Source of the DNA: an uncultured Allobosea sp.
GTDB taxonomy: Bacteria > Pseudomonadota > Alphaproteobacteria > Rhizobiales > Beijerinckiaceae
Assembly: GCF_945957345.1 (NCBI RefSeq)
Contig: NZ_CAMFKW010000031.1
Location: 1-64,000, forward strand
Length of the DNA: 64,000 nucleotides
Direction: 5' to 3'
The notes under the pieces are model-generated. The model searched no databases. It was not told the DNA's origin and saw only the letters and a list, made by a program, of their open reading frames with translations. Position 1 is the first letter of the stretch, and each line of letters starts with the position of its first letter. The position numbers and the translations under genes were made by a program. Below, one piece after another: positions 56,501 to 63,253 of this stretch.

Positions 56501-57612
56501 CGCTGGAGACGCTCTCGTCGCTCTTCGCCACCATCTACATGCGCGCCTGGTACCGGCTGATGGGCGCGCAGATAGGCAAGGGCGCGGAGATCTCGACCAA
56601 TCTCTCCGGCCGCTACGACCTGACCGGCATCGGCGCCGGCAACTTCATCGCCGACGAGGTCGTCTTCGGCGACGAGGACATGCGCCGCGGCTATATGCGC
56701 CTCGACGCGACGCGCACCGGCGACCAGGTCTTCGTCGGCAACGACGCCGTCGTCCCGCCCGGCGCCGTCATCCCCGATCGCGTCCTGATCGGCATCAAGT
56801 CGAAGCCACCGGCCAACGACCGGATGCAGCCCGGCGACACCTGGTTCGGCTCGCCGCCGATCCGCCTGCCGACGCGGCAGAAGGTCGATCTCGGCGCCGA
56901 CTGGACCTACAAGCCCTCCTTCGCCAAGCAGTTCGGGCGCGGCGTCTTCGAGGCGCTGCACACCTCCTTCCCGGCGATGCTGTTCATCACCTTCGGCACG
57001 GTCGCGGTCGATATGGTCTTGCAGCAGAAGATCAACGATGGCGACTGGACTGGGCTCGTCCTCTCCTTCATGGGCGTCGCCATGGCGATCGCCATCGTCC
57101 AGGCGCTGATCTGCGCCGCCGTGAAATGGCTGATGATGGGCGTCTACAAGCCCGTGATGAAGCCGATGTGGTCGTGGTGGGCGATGCGCACCGAGGCCGT
57201 CGCGGTGATGTACTGGGGCCTCGGCGGCAAGGTGCTGTTCGACTATCTGCGTGGCACGCCCTTCCTGCCTTGGTGCCTGATGCTGTTCGGCGCGAAATAC
57301 GGCAAGGGCGTCTGGCTCGACTCGACGGATATCACCGAGTTCGACTGCATCCGCGTCGGCGACTACTGCACGGTCAACGCCCATTCGGCCCTGCAGACCC
57401 ATCTCTACGAGGACCGGGTGATGAAGGTCGGCCGCGTGCGCCTCGGCAAGGGCGTCTGCGTCGGTGCGGGCGCGACGGTGCTCTACGACACCCATGTCGG
57501 CGACTACGCCCAGATCGGCCAGCTCACCATCATCATGAAGGGCGAGAACCTGCCGGCGCATACGCGCTGGGAGGGCGCTCCCGCTGCGCCTGCGAAGAGG
57601 CCGGCGCATTGA
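53593..57612 (+). CDS. Pls/PosA-type single-module NRPS with membrane and left-handed beta-helix C-terminus
   Basis: 1339 residues from ATG 53593 (a GTG at 53557 is possible). Residues about 30-530 form an adenylation domain (YTSGSTGTPK at 183-192, then NTYGPTEATVV, YRSGD and GRIDDQIKIRGFRVELGE). About 545-620 is a carrier domain with DLGGHSLLAAR (phosphopantetheine Ser near 572). The remainder alternates membrane segments with three soluble hexapeptide-repeat blocks (about 750-845, 990-1090 and 1232-1322). That is the layout of epsilon-poly-lysine synthetase and its relatives. There is no condensation or thioesterase domain. By eye, pocket positions that correspond to GrsA 239 and 278 are acidic, which would suit a basic amino acid. 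A cationic homopolymer product is inferred. Confidence 0.9.
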   Translation: MNDMTKLPAASDAAAANPLAMLAGEKRPDLIRDEVLAEIFAATVAARPDHPALTDPERRLSYAEVWAEAGRQARGLHLAGIGPGDMIGLWMPRGIDLLVAQIAITRAGAAWIPFDAEAPVERIATCLDDAQAKGLVTCPGWVARAEDTGRKVWTPETLAAGSDGTESPARAAGLTKEHPAYLIYTSGSTGTPKAIVISHRNICHFLRSGNAVYGFGADDVVFQGASVAFDLSMEEVWTPYLVGATLFVASPEMMGDAEKLPAILNGAGVTIIDTVPTLLGILPADVPSLKLILLGGEALPPAIVQKWSKPGRRILNTYGPTEATVVATAAEVVPGETVTIGKPIPNYTAYVVSEDLHLVHPGEQGELLIGGPGVAKGYHGRPELTAEKFIANPFAGVAGGDDPILYRSGDAVSLDANGNIVFHGRIDDQIKIRGFRVELGEIESKLADEPGVAQAAVVLRTDDGIERLVAFVVPEPGVAVDGPALRAALREKLPPYMVPAHFEAAGSLPRMVSGKVDRKMLKAAPLTAPSADGEQEPPRNATEAVLLEAAKRVLGTASLPLEADFFVDLGGHSLLAARFISIVRETPAYAGITLQDVYAARTLRAMAELLDERGVAVAEDLSFTPPPLLRRFLCGLAQAIVLPVIIGLATAQWLGVFVTYMIISGEDLSLPGQIAALLGVYVAIIVVTGLIGIALKWLVLGRTKPGVYPLWGAYYFRWWFAARVAGLVHIKWLQGTPVMRFYWRLLGAKVGRDVIISDYEAGAIDLIEIGDFTTFGSKTTFANGEAIGDKLVIGRIKIGKDVSAGASVVFGHGSVTGDHAEIGDLTSIPPGAHVGEAEIWDGTPGRKIGSVDLAALPPQAEASAGRRALMTCFYILMLVVLPPVSLLPIFPAFWLFDKIDYFIAGWTDISYLWFLPLLTWPTAIGLIAFTVLLMAALRWAILPRVTTGSWSIHSGFYARKWTVALATEVTLETLSSLFATIYMRAWYRLMGAQIGKGAEISTNLSGRYDLTGIGAGNFIADEVVFGDEDMRRGYMRLDATRTGDQVFVGNDAVVPPGAVIPDRVLIGIKSKPPANDRMQPGDTWFGSPPIRLPTRQKVDLGADWTYKPSFAKQFGRGVFEALHTSFPAMLFITFGTVAVDMVLQQKINDGDWTGLVLSFMGVAMAIAIVQALICAAVKWLMMGVYKPVMKPMWSWWAMRTEAVAVMYWGLGGKVLFDYLRGTPFLPWCLMLFGAKYGKGVWLDSTDITEFDCIRVGDYCTVNAHSALQTHLYEDRVMKVGRVRLGKGVCVGAGATVLYDTHVGDYAQIGQLTIIMKGENLPAHTRWEGAPAAPAKRPAH

Positions 57613-57683
57613 TGCGGTAGCAGCAGACGAAACGTCTCAAGCGTTCCGACCGATTCATTGTTTTCTGCGCCTGCTGCGCCTAA

Positions 57684-57700
57684 ATGACTAGAGTAGTCAT
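57684..57700. promoter_or_regulatory. Palindromic operator of the Phd/VapC module
   Basis: ATGACTA-GAG-TAGTCAT, a perfect 7-base inverted repeat, lies 13 bases before the antitoxin ATG. Antitoxins of this type normally bind such a palindrome to repress their own operon. Confidence 0.8.
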
Positions 57701-57713
57701 ATTGGAGGCGGCG

Positions 57714-57956
57714 ATGCGCGAGATTCAGCTCAAGGACGCGAAGGCGACTTTGTCGGCAGTGGTTGATCAGGCGGTTAGTGGGACACCGTCCGTCATTACC
57801 CGTCATGGCCGCAAGGACGCGGTGATCCTGTCCTTCGAGGACTATGAGCGGCTCGCACGCGTTCCAAGTTTCGGGCGTTTGCTGGCCGCCTTCCCGGGCG
57901 AGCCGGAGGATATTCCCGAGCGCGGCGGAAAGCCTAGCCGGCCCGTCGATCTCTGA
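57714..57956 (+). CDS. Type II antitoxin, Phd/YefM family
   Basis: 80 residues from MREIQLKDAKATLSAVV; GGAGG lies seven bases upstream, so I reject the track start at 57684, which is inside the operator. The N-terminal Phd/YefM DNA-binding fold shows AKATLSAVVDQAVSG and PSVITRHGRKDAVILSFEDYERL. The Pro-rich tail should wrap around the toxin. The TGA overlaps the toxin ATG (TGATG), as is usual for these pairs. Confidence 0.92.
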   Translation: MREIQLKDAKATLSAVVDQAVSGTPSVITRHGRKDAVILSFEDYERLARVPSFGRLLAAFPGEPEDIPERGGKPSRPVDL

Positions 57957-58402
57957 TGTTCCTGCTCGACACCAATGTGATCTCGGCGCTGGCTCCCTCG
58001 AAGCGGGCTACGGCAGGGGACTTGGCGGCTTGGCTTGATCGGGCGAGCCCTTACCTGTTCCTGTCGGTGGTCACTGCGACCGAGGTGGTGGCGGGGATAG
58101 AGAAAGCCGAGCGCGAGGGGGCCATGACCAAGATGCGCGCGCTTCGCGAGTGGTGGCAGGCCGTCGAGCACTTTTATGGACCGCGAGTGCTGCCCTTCGA
58201 TTTGCGCTGCGCCCATCTTGCTGGGCGGATGCTGGACGGCGCACGCGCCTATCAGCCGGGCTTCGAAGACATCGCCATAGCGGCAACTGCCGAGGCGCAC
58301 GGCTTGACTGTCCTGACGAGAAACCTTCGCCATTTCATTCCGCTCGGAGTTTCGGCCCACGATCCGTTTCAGGGACTGCCGTTGCTGCCGGAAACCGAGT
58401 AA
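57956..58402 (+). CDS. vapC: Type II toxin, VapC/FitB-like PIN-domain ribonuclease
   Basis: 148 residues with the PIN acidic residues: Asp5 in [10 protein letters not shown], Glu43 in [11 protein letters not shown], and Asp105 in [16 protein letters not shown], then TRNLRHF. These bind Mg and cleave RNA. Start and overlap with the antitoxin are standard. The module sits between the NRPS and aroC and interrupts what is otherwise a run of housekeeping genes, so it may be a recent insertion. Confidence 0.93.
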   Translation: MFLLDTNVISALAPSKRATAGDLAAWLDRASPYLFLSVVTATEVVAGIEKAEREGAMTKMRALREWWQAVEHFYGPRVLPFDLRCAHLAGRMLDGARAYQPGFEDIAIAATAEAHGLTVLTRNLRHFIPLGVSAHDPFQGLPLLPETE

Positions 58403-58433
58403 GAAGCCAGCGCTTCAGCCCAGTCAGGTCTCC

Positions 58434-59552
58434 ATGTCGCATAACAGCTTCGGCCATCTCTTCCGCGTCACCACCTTCGGCGAAAGCCATGGTCCGGCCA
58501 TCGGCTGCGTCGTCGACGGCTGCCCGCCGCTCATCCCGCTGACGGAAGCCGACATACAGGGCGATCTCGACCGCCGCCGGCCCGGCCAGTCGCGCTTCAC
58601 CACGCAGCGCCAGGAGCCGGACCAGGTCCGCATCGTCTCCGGCATCTTCGCCCGCGAGAGCGACGGCGTGCAGGTCACCACCGGCACCTCGATCGGACTC
58701 CTGATCGATAATGTCGACCAGCGCTCGAAGGACTATTCCGACATCAAGGACAAGTATCGGCCGGGCCATGCCGACTACACCTATGACGTCAAGTACGGCA
58801 TCCGCGACTATCGCGGCGGCGGTCGTTCCTCGGCGCGCGAGACGGCGATGCGCGTCGCCGCCGGCGCCATCGCCCGCAAGGTCGTGCCCGGCATGATCGT
58901 GCGCGGCGCCCTCGTCCAGATGGGGCCGCACAAGATCGACCGCGCCAACTGGGATTGGGACGAGATTGGCCGCAACCCCTTCTTCTGCCCGGACGCCAAG
59001 GCTGCCGCATTCTTCGAGGGTTATCTCGACGGCATCAGGAAGTCCGGCTCCTCGATCGGCGCGGTGCTGGAGATCGTCGCCGAAGGCGTGCCGGCAGGCT
59101 TGGGCGCGCCGATCTACAGCAAGCTCGATTCCGAGATTGCGGCCGCGCTGATGAGCATCAATGCGGTCAAGGGCGTCGAGATCGGCGAGGGTTTTGGCGC
59201 GGCCGAACTCTCCGGCGAGGAGAATGCCGACGAGATGCGCGCCGGCAATGACGGCCACCCGCTCTTCCTCTCCAACCATGCCGGCGGTATCCTCGGCGGC
59301 ATCTCGACCGGCCAGCCGATCGTCGCCCGTTTCGCGGTGAAGCCGACCTCCTCGATCCTGGCGACCCGCGCGACGGTTACGCGAACGGGCGGCGAGGCCG
59401 AGATGTTCACCAAGGGCCGCCACGACCCTTGTGTCGGCATTCGCGCCGTGCCGGTTGGCGAGGCGATGGTCGCCTGCGTGCTGGCGGACCAGTATCTGCG
59501 CCATCGCGCGCAAGTCGGTGTCGTCGAGCCACGCTGGCCGTTCCAGGAGTGA
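58434..59552 (+). CDS. aroC: Chorismate synthase
   Basis: 372 residues. It converts EPSP to chorismate with reduced FMN. Signatures in order: [61 protein letters not shown], and [33 protein letters not shown] near the C-terminus with [19 protein letters not shown]. Full length and intact. Confidence 0.97.
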   Translation: MSHNSFGHLFRVTTFGESHGPAIGCVVDGCPPLIPLTEADIQGDLDRRRPGQSRFTTQRQEPDQVRIVSGIFARESDGVQVTTGTSIGLLIDNVDQRSKDYSDIKDKYRPGHADYTYDVKYGIRDYRGGGRSSARETAMRVAAGAIARKVVPGMIVRGALVQMGPHKIDRANWDWDEIGRNPFFCPDAKAAAFFEGYLDGIRKSGSSIGAVLEIVAEGVPAGLGAPIYSKLDSEIAAALMSINAVKGVEIGEGFGAAELSGEENADEMRAGNDGHPLFLSNHAGGILGGISTGQPIVARFAVKPTSSILATRATVTRTGGEAEMFTKGRHDPCVGIRAVPVGEAMVACVLADQYLRHRAQVGVVEPRWPFQE

Positions 59553-59588
59553 CGCGAAGCGACCTTCGCCGCAGCGTTGCATCTTGCA

Positions 59589-59605
59589 TTTCAGCAATAC
59601 TGAAA
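59589..59605. promoter_or_regulatory. Inverted repeat upstream of the HTH-RibBX gene
   Basis: TTTCAG-caata-CTGAAA, exact arms with a five-base spacer, about 50 bases before the start codon. A second exact palindrome, CTTCATG-g-CATGAAG (59648-59662), covers the start codon itself. Both could be operators for the helix-turn-helix encoded by the gene. Confidence 0.5.
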
Positions 59606-59656
59606 ATGCATCGGTCGTTCATTGCGGATGAAGTGTTGCCGTATTAGCTTCATGGC

Positions 59657-60937
59657 ATGAAGCTCGACGTCTGGCTCCGGCAGAACAAGACCGCACGCAG
59701 CGCCTTCGCGAAACAGGTCGGCCTGTCGCCGGCCAGCGTGACCGCTCTGTGCAACGATCCGGCCGCCTGGATTTCCCGCGAAAGCGCCGAGCGCATCACC
59801 GCCGCCACCGGCGGCGCCGTCACCCCCAATGATTTCCTCGGCCTGTCCGGGGCGCGCGAGGCTGCCATGTCCAACAATGTCGCCGAGACCATCGATGCTT
59901 TCGCCCGCGGCGATATCGTCATCGTCACAGATGACGACGATCGCGAGAACGAAGGCGATCTCATCGTTGCCGCCTCGCTCTGCACGCCGGAGAAGATGGC
60001 CTTCATCATCCGCAATACCTGCGGCATTGTCTGCGCGCCGCTGACCGCGAGCGAGGCCCGGCGCCTGCGGCTCGATCCGATGGTGTCCTCGAACGACGCC
60101 CCGCTCGGCACGGCCTTCACCATCACGGTCGACGTCAAGCACGGGCTGACCACCGGTATCTCGGCCGAGCAGCGCACCAATACGGTCCGCGCGCTCGCCA
60201 ACGGCAATATGGGCGCCGCCGATTTCGTCCGCCCCGGCCATGTCTTCCCGCTGATCGCGAGGGATGGCGGCGTGCTGATGCGCTCCGGACATACCGAAGC
60301 CGCCGTCGATCTCTGCAAGCTCGCCGAATTGCCGCCGGTCGGCGTCATCTGCGAGCTCGCCAATGACGACGGCACGGTGATGAAGGGCGCGCAGATCACG
60401 GCCTTCGCCGAGAAGCATGGGCTGAAGCAGATCACGGTGGCGGACCTGATCGCCTATCGCCAGTCGCGCGAGAAGCTGGTCGAGCGCGTGCATTCCTTCC
60501 CGGTCAAGACCGAGTTCGGCGACGTCACCGGCCATGTCTATGTCACGCCCTTCGACAACACCCAGCATTTCGCCTTCGTCATGGGCAAGCTCGGCGACGG
60601 CGAGAAGGTGCCGGCCCGCCTGCACCGCGCCGATGTCGTTGCCGACGTGCTCGGCGGCGCGAGCTCGATCCAGTGCGCGCTGCGGCGCTTCCAGCAGGAG
60701 GGCAAGGGCGTGCTGATCTACCTGCGCGACGGCAGCGCCGGCGTGCCGATCAAGCCGGTCGACGATGAAGGTTCGGACGCGCTGCGCAGCCAGCAATGGC
60801 GCGAGGTCGGCTTGGGCGCGCAGATCCTGCGCGATCTCGGCGTCCGTTCGATCGTGAATCTCGCCTCCTCGCCGCGCTCCTTCGTGGGCCTGTCCGGCTT
60901 CGGCATCGAGATCGCGGAGACCGCGCCGCTGGAATAA
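59657..60937 (+). CDS. ribB: RibBX-type 3,4-dihydroxy-2-butanone-4-phosphate synthase with N-terminal HTH
   Basis: 426 residues. Residues 1-62 look like a Cro/YdaS-type helix-turn-helix (RSAFAKQVGLSPASVTALCNDP). From Met71 comes RibB, with DDDDRENEGDLIVAA, GIVCAPLTASEA, DAPLGTAF, GHVFPL and RSGHTEAAVDL, which makes dihydroxybutanone phosphate from ribulose 5-phosphate. The C-terminal GTP-cyclohydrolase-II-like domain lacks the three zinc cysteines (the region reads RLHRADVVADVLGGASSIQ), so it should not cyclise GTP; this is the RibBX variant. Met71 also has a GAGG ribosome site, so a shorter RibBX product without the HTH is possible. Similar N-termini may be common in this order. Confidence 0.9.
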   Translation: MKLDVWLRQNKTARSAFAKQVGLSPASVTALCNDPAAWISRESAERITAATGGAVTPNDFLGLSGAREAAMSNNVAETIDAFARGDIVIVTDDDDRENEGDLIVAASLCTPEKMAFIIRNTCGIVCAPLTASEARRLRLDPMVSSNDAPLGTAFTITVDVKHGLTTGISAEQRTNTVRALANGNMGAADFVRPGHVFPLIARDGGVLMRSGHTEAAVDLCKLAELPPVGVICELANDDGTVMKGAQITAFAEKHGLKQITVADLIAYRQSREKLVERVHSFPVKTEFGDVTGHVYVTPFDNTQHFAFVMGKLGDGEKVPARLHRADVVADVLGGASSIQCALRRFQQEGKGVLIYLRDGSAGVPIKPVDDEGSDALRSQQWREVGLGAQILRDLGVRSIVNLASSPRSFVGLSGFGIEIAETAPLE

Positions 60938-60953
60938 GCGGCGCTTCCGGCGC

Positions 60954-61883
60954 CTAACCTTCCATCAGCGCCGAGACATGGGCGGCGGTCGATTTCGCCA
61001 GCGCGTCGAGATCGTAGCCGCCCTCCAGAACCGAGACGATACGGCCTCCGGCATGGCGGTCGGCCGCCTCCATCAACTTCGTGGTCGCCCAGGCGAAATC
61101 GGCTTCGCGGAGGTTGATGTCGGCGAGCGGATCGCGCCAATGCGCGTCGAACCCGGCCGAGATCATCAGGAGATCGGGACGGAAGGCATCGAGCCGCGGC
61201 AGGATCACGGTCTCGAAGGCCTCGCGGAATTCGTCGGAGCCGTCGCCGGCCTTCAAGGGAACGTTGACGATCGTGCCTTGCGTGCCGCGTTCCGCAGCCG
61301 AGCCGGTGCCGGGATAGAGCGGCATCTCGTGGGTCGAGGCGTAGAGCACGCTGGCATCGTCCCAGAAGATGTCCTGCGTGCCGTTGCCGTGATGCACGTC
61401 CCAGTCGACGATGGCGACGCGCTCGGCCCCATGTGCCCTTTGCGCATGGCGCGCGGCGATCGCGGCATGGTTGAAGAAGCAGAAGCCCATGGCGCGTTCG
61501 CGCTCGGCATGGTGGCCGGGCGGGCGCATTGCCACGAAGGCATTGCGGGCCTTGCCGGCCATCACCTCGTCCACGGCGGCGACCGCGCCGCCGACGCCGC
61601 GCAGCGCCGCTTCGATCGTGCCGGGCGACATGAACGTATCGGCGTCGACATGGACGAAGCCGGTCGTTGGTGAGGAAGCCACCAGCGCTTCGGCATAGGC
61701 CCGGGGGTGACAGAGCGCGACCTGATCGAGCGTGCCGAGCGGCGCTTCCACCCGAATCAGTGCCGCAAAACGTTCCGCCTCAAGCGCCCGGTCGACGGCG
61801 CTGAGCCTGTCCGCACATTCGGGATGGCCCGGCGGCATGGCATGGCCGAGCCCGGCGGGGTGGGTGAAGAGCAGTGTCGTCAC
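60954..61883 (-). CDS. Histone deacetylase family protein (AcuC/HdaH-like)
   Basis: 309 residues from a GTG start. It is a zinc-dependent deacetylase with HPECADRLSAV, AMRPPGHHAERERAMGFCFFNHAAIAA (catalytic His pair), VAIVDWDVHHGNGTQDIF (zinc ligands), MISAGFDAHWRDPL (zinc Asp), and VLEGGYDLDALA. Bacterial members remove acetyl groups from polyamines, acetoin-pathway enzymes or small amides. The substrate is not determined. It converges with the ribB gene 16 bases apart. Confidence 0.94.
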   Translation of the reverse strand: MTTLLFTHPAGLGHAMPPGHPECADRLSAVDRALEAERFAALIRVEAPLGTLDQVALCHPRAYAEALVASSPTTGFVHVDADTFMSPGTIEAALRGVGGAVAAVDEVMAGKARNAFVAMRPPGHHAERERAMGFCFFNHAAIAARHAQRAHGAERVAIVDWDVHHGNGTQDIFWDDASVLYASTHEMPLYPGTGSAAERGTQGTIVNVPLKAGDGSDEFREAFETVILPRLDAFRPDLLMISAGFDAHWRDPLADINLREADFAWATTKLMEAADRHAGGRIVSVLEGGYDLDALAKSTAAHVSALMEG

Positions 61884-62106
61884 GAGCCGTTATCCGCGCG
61901 AAAGAGCCGGCAAAAGGGCCATCCGTGGCCGGTTTGCCACGCTTTGCCCTGTTTCGAGCGCCCTCGGCGGAACCGGATTGCGCCGTTGCCGTTTGAGGCC
62001 TAGTGCTTCGCCGGACCGTCGCTTTTCGGGCAGTGCCCGGGCGATACGAAGCGTTAACGTTCGATTCATCATAAAGGCTGCCTGCGGGTCGGCTGGGGTG
62101 GAGGCT

Positions 62107-62703
62107 ATGAAGAAGTCCGTTTTCGTCGCACTGGCGCTGTCGGCCCTGCTGGGCGCATGCCAGTACAAGAGCGTGAGCGCACCGGAGCTGTCAGCCCGTG
62201 ACGCGGAATATATCGCGCTCGTCCCCAAGTTCGACACCTACCTGCCTTACCTTCCCTACGAGATCGCCGATCCGACGGGGCAGCCGCCAGGCACGATCTA
62301 TATCGATACCAAGGCCAAGTTCCTCTACCTCGTCCTGCCGAACAAGAAGGCGATCCGCTACGGCGTCGCCACGGGCGAGGAAGCTTATGGCTGGACCGGC
62401 GAGGCCGTGATCCAGCGCAAGGCGGAATGGCCGCGCTGGACGCCGCCGGCCGAGATGATCAAGCGCTGGCCGCATCTGAAGCCGGTCGCCGGCGGCCTTG
62501 CGGGCGGCCCGGACAATCCGCTCGGGGCGCGTGCGCTCTATCTCTATCAGAACGGCCACGACACGCTTTATCGCATCCACGGCACCAACGAGCCGGAGAC
62601 GATCGGCCGCTCGGCCTCCTCGGGCTGCATCCGGATGCGCAATATCGACGTGATCGACCTCTATAATCGCGTCCCGGCCGGCGCGAAGGTCGTCGTCGTC
62701 TGA
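62107..62703 (+). CDS. L,D-transpeptidase (YkuD domain) lipoprotein
   Basis: 198 residues from MKKSVFVALALSALLGAC; the track ORF starts far upstream in unrelated sequence. The lipobox ALLGAC gives Cys18 as lipidated. The YkuD domain begins GTIYIDTKAKFLYLVLPNKKAIRYGVATG and ends with the catalytic IHGTNEPETIGRSASSGCIRM. It cross-links peptidoglycan 3-3 or anchors outer-membrane proteins, as expected for Hyphomicrobiales, which use many of these enzymes. Confidence 0.95.
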   Translation: MKKSVFVALALSALLGACQYKSVSAPELSARDAEYIALVPKFDTYLPYLPYEIADPTGQPPGTIYIDTKAKFLYLVLPNKKAIRYGVATGEEAYGWTGEAVIQRKAEWPRWTPPAEMIKRWPHLKPVAGGLAGGPDNPLGARALYLYQNGHDTLYRIHGTNEPETIGRSASSGCIRMRNIDVIDLYNRVPAGAKVVVV

Positions 62704-62730
62704 CCAGGTGCGGATACGTGGAGAAATCAG

Positions 62731-62760
62731 CGGGCGGCCTTCGGGTCGCCCGTTTTCGTT
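62731..62760 (+). terminator. Terminator of the L,D-transpeptidase gene
   Basis: CGGGCG ... CGCCCG hairpin followed by GTTTTCGTTTC, 28 bases past the stop codon. Confidence 0.75.
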
Positions 62761-62777
62761 TCGGCTGCCGTCCAAGA

Positions 62778-62811
62778 AAAAGGCCGGTGGGAGATAGCTC
62801 CGCACCGGCCA
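62778..62811 (-). terminator. Minus-strand terminator of the 69-residue ORF
   Basis: GGCCGGTG-GGAG-atag-CTCC-g-CACCGGCC is a strong hairpin. Read on the minus strand it ends in TTTTTC, which implies a minus-strand transcript arriving from 62837-63046. Confidence 0.75.
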
Positions 62812-62836
62812 AGTCATGGGTCTCGAAGGGGAGGTT

Positions 62837-63046
62837 TCAGTCGAAGAAACCTTGGCGGAGCACGCCGGGCAACTCGGCCTTGCGCGCTTCACCGTGCTGC
62901 TTCAACGCAGGCGACGCCTGTCGGGTTCCCGCGGCGACAGCCCGAATTGCGATCGGGCGGAAGCGCGAGGCATAGATTGCCCGCGCCGTGGCGTCATGGA
63001 AACCTTTCCGGGCCGGTGCCGGGGAGTGTGGATCGCGTTGAAACAT
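62837..63046 (-). CDS. Hypothetical small basic protein
   Basis: 69 residues from MFQRDPHSPAPARKGFHD. AGGAG lies only two bases from the ATG, and an upstream in-frame start at 63199 exists. I do not recognise the family. It is basic (many Arg and Lys) and probably helical in the middle (ARAIYASRFRPIAIRAVAAG). Support for a real gene comes from a strong rho-independent hairpin placed about 26 bases after its stop on the same strand. A perfect inverted repeat GTGCCGGC / GCCGGCAC (63073-63099) lies in its leader. Confidence 0.5.
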   Translation of the reverse strand: MFQRDPHSPAPARKGFHDATARAIYASRFRPIAIRAVAAGTRQASPALKQHGEARKAELPGVLRQGFFD

Positions 63047-63200
63047 GGCTCCTGACTCAGCTGATGAACCTCGTGCCGGCGGCTCGCGCCTGCCGGCACC
63101 ATCTGTCTGACGGCGGATCGGGACGGCGCCGGGGCGCCTCTGTGATCTGTTCGTGGCGTTTTCAGGCGAGCGGATCGCTTCCGCCACATTGCTGAACATG

Positions 63201-63227
63201 AAAAAGGCCGGGCGTTGCCGCCCGGCC
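63201..63227 (-). terminator. Terminator of the class III aminotransferase gene
   Basis: GGCCGGGCG-ttgc-CGCCCGGCC, a perfect 9-base stem with a 4-base loop. On the minus strand it is followed by TTTTTCATG, 27 bases after the aminotransferase stop codon. Confidence 0.9.
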
Positions 63228-63253
63228 TTCGGTCTTTCGCAATGTCGGAGCGA

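Noticed and set aside
53575-57609. 1344-residue minus ORF opposite the NRPS
   Set aside because: It mirrors the NRPS gene almost exactly and is Arg/Asp/Ala-rich, as expected for the complement of GC-rich coding DNA.
59553-59656. FMN riboswitch before ribB
   Set aside because: The gap is only about 100 bases and lacks the conserved FMN aptamer segments.
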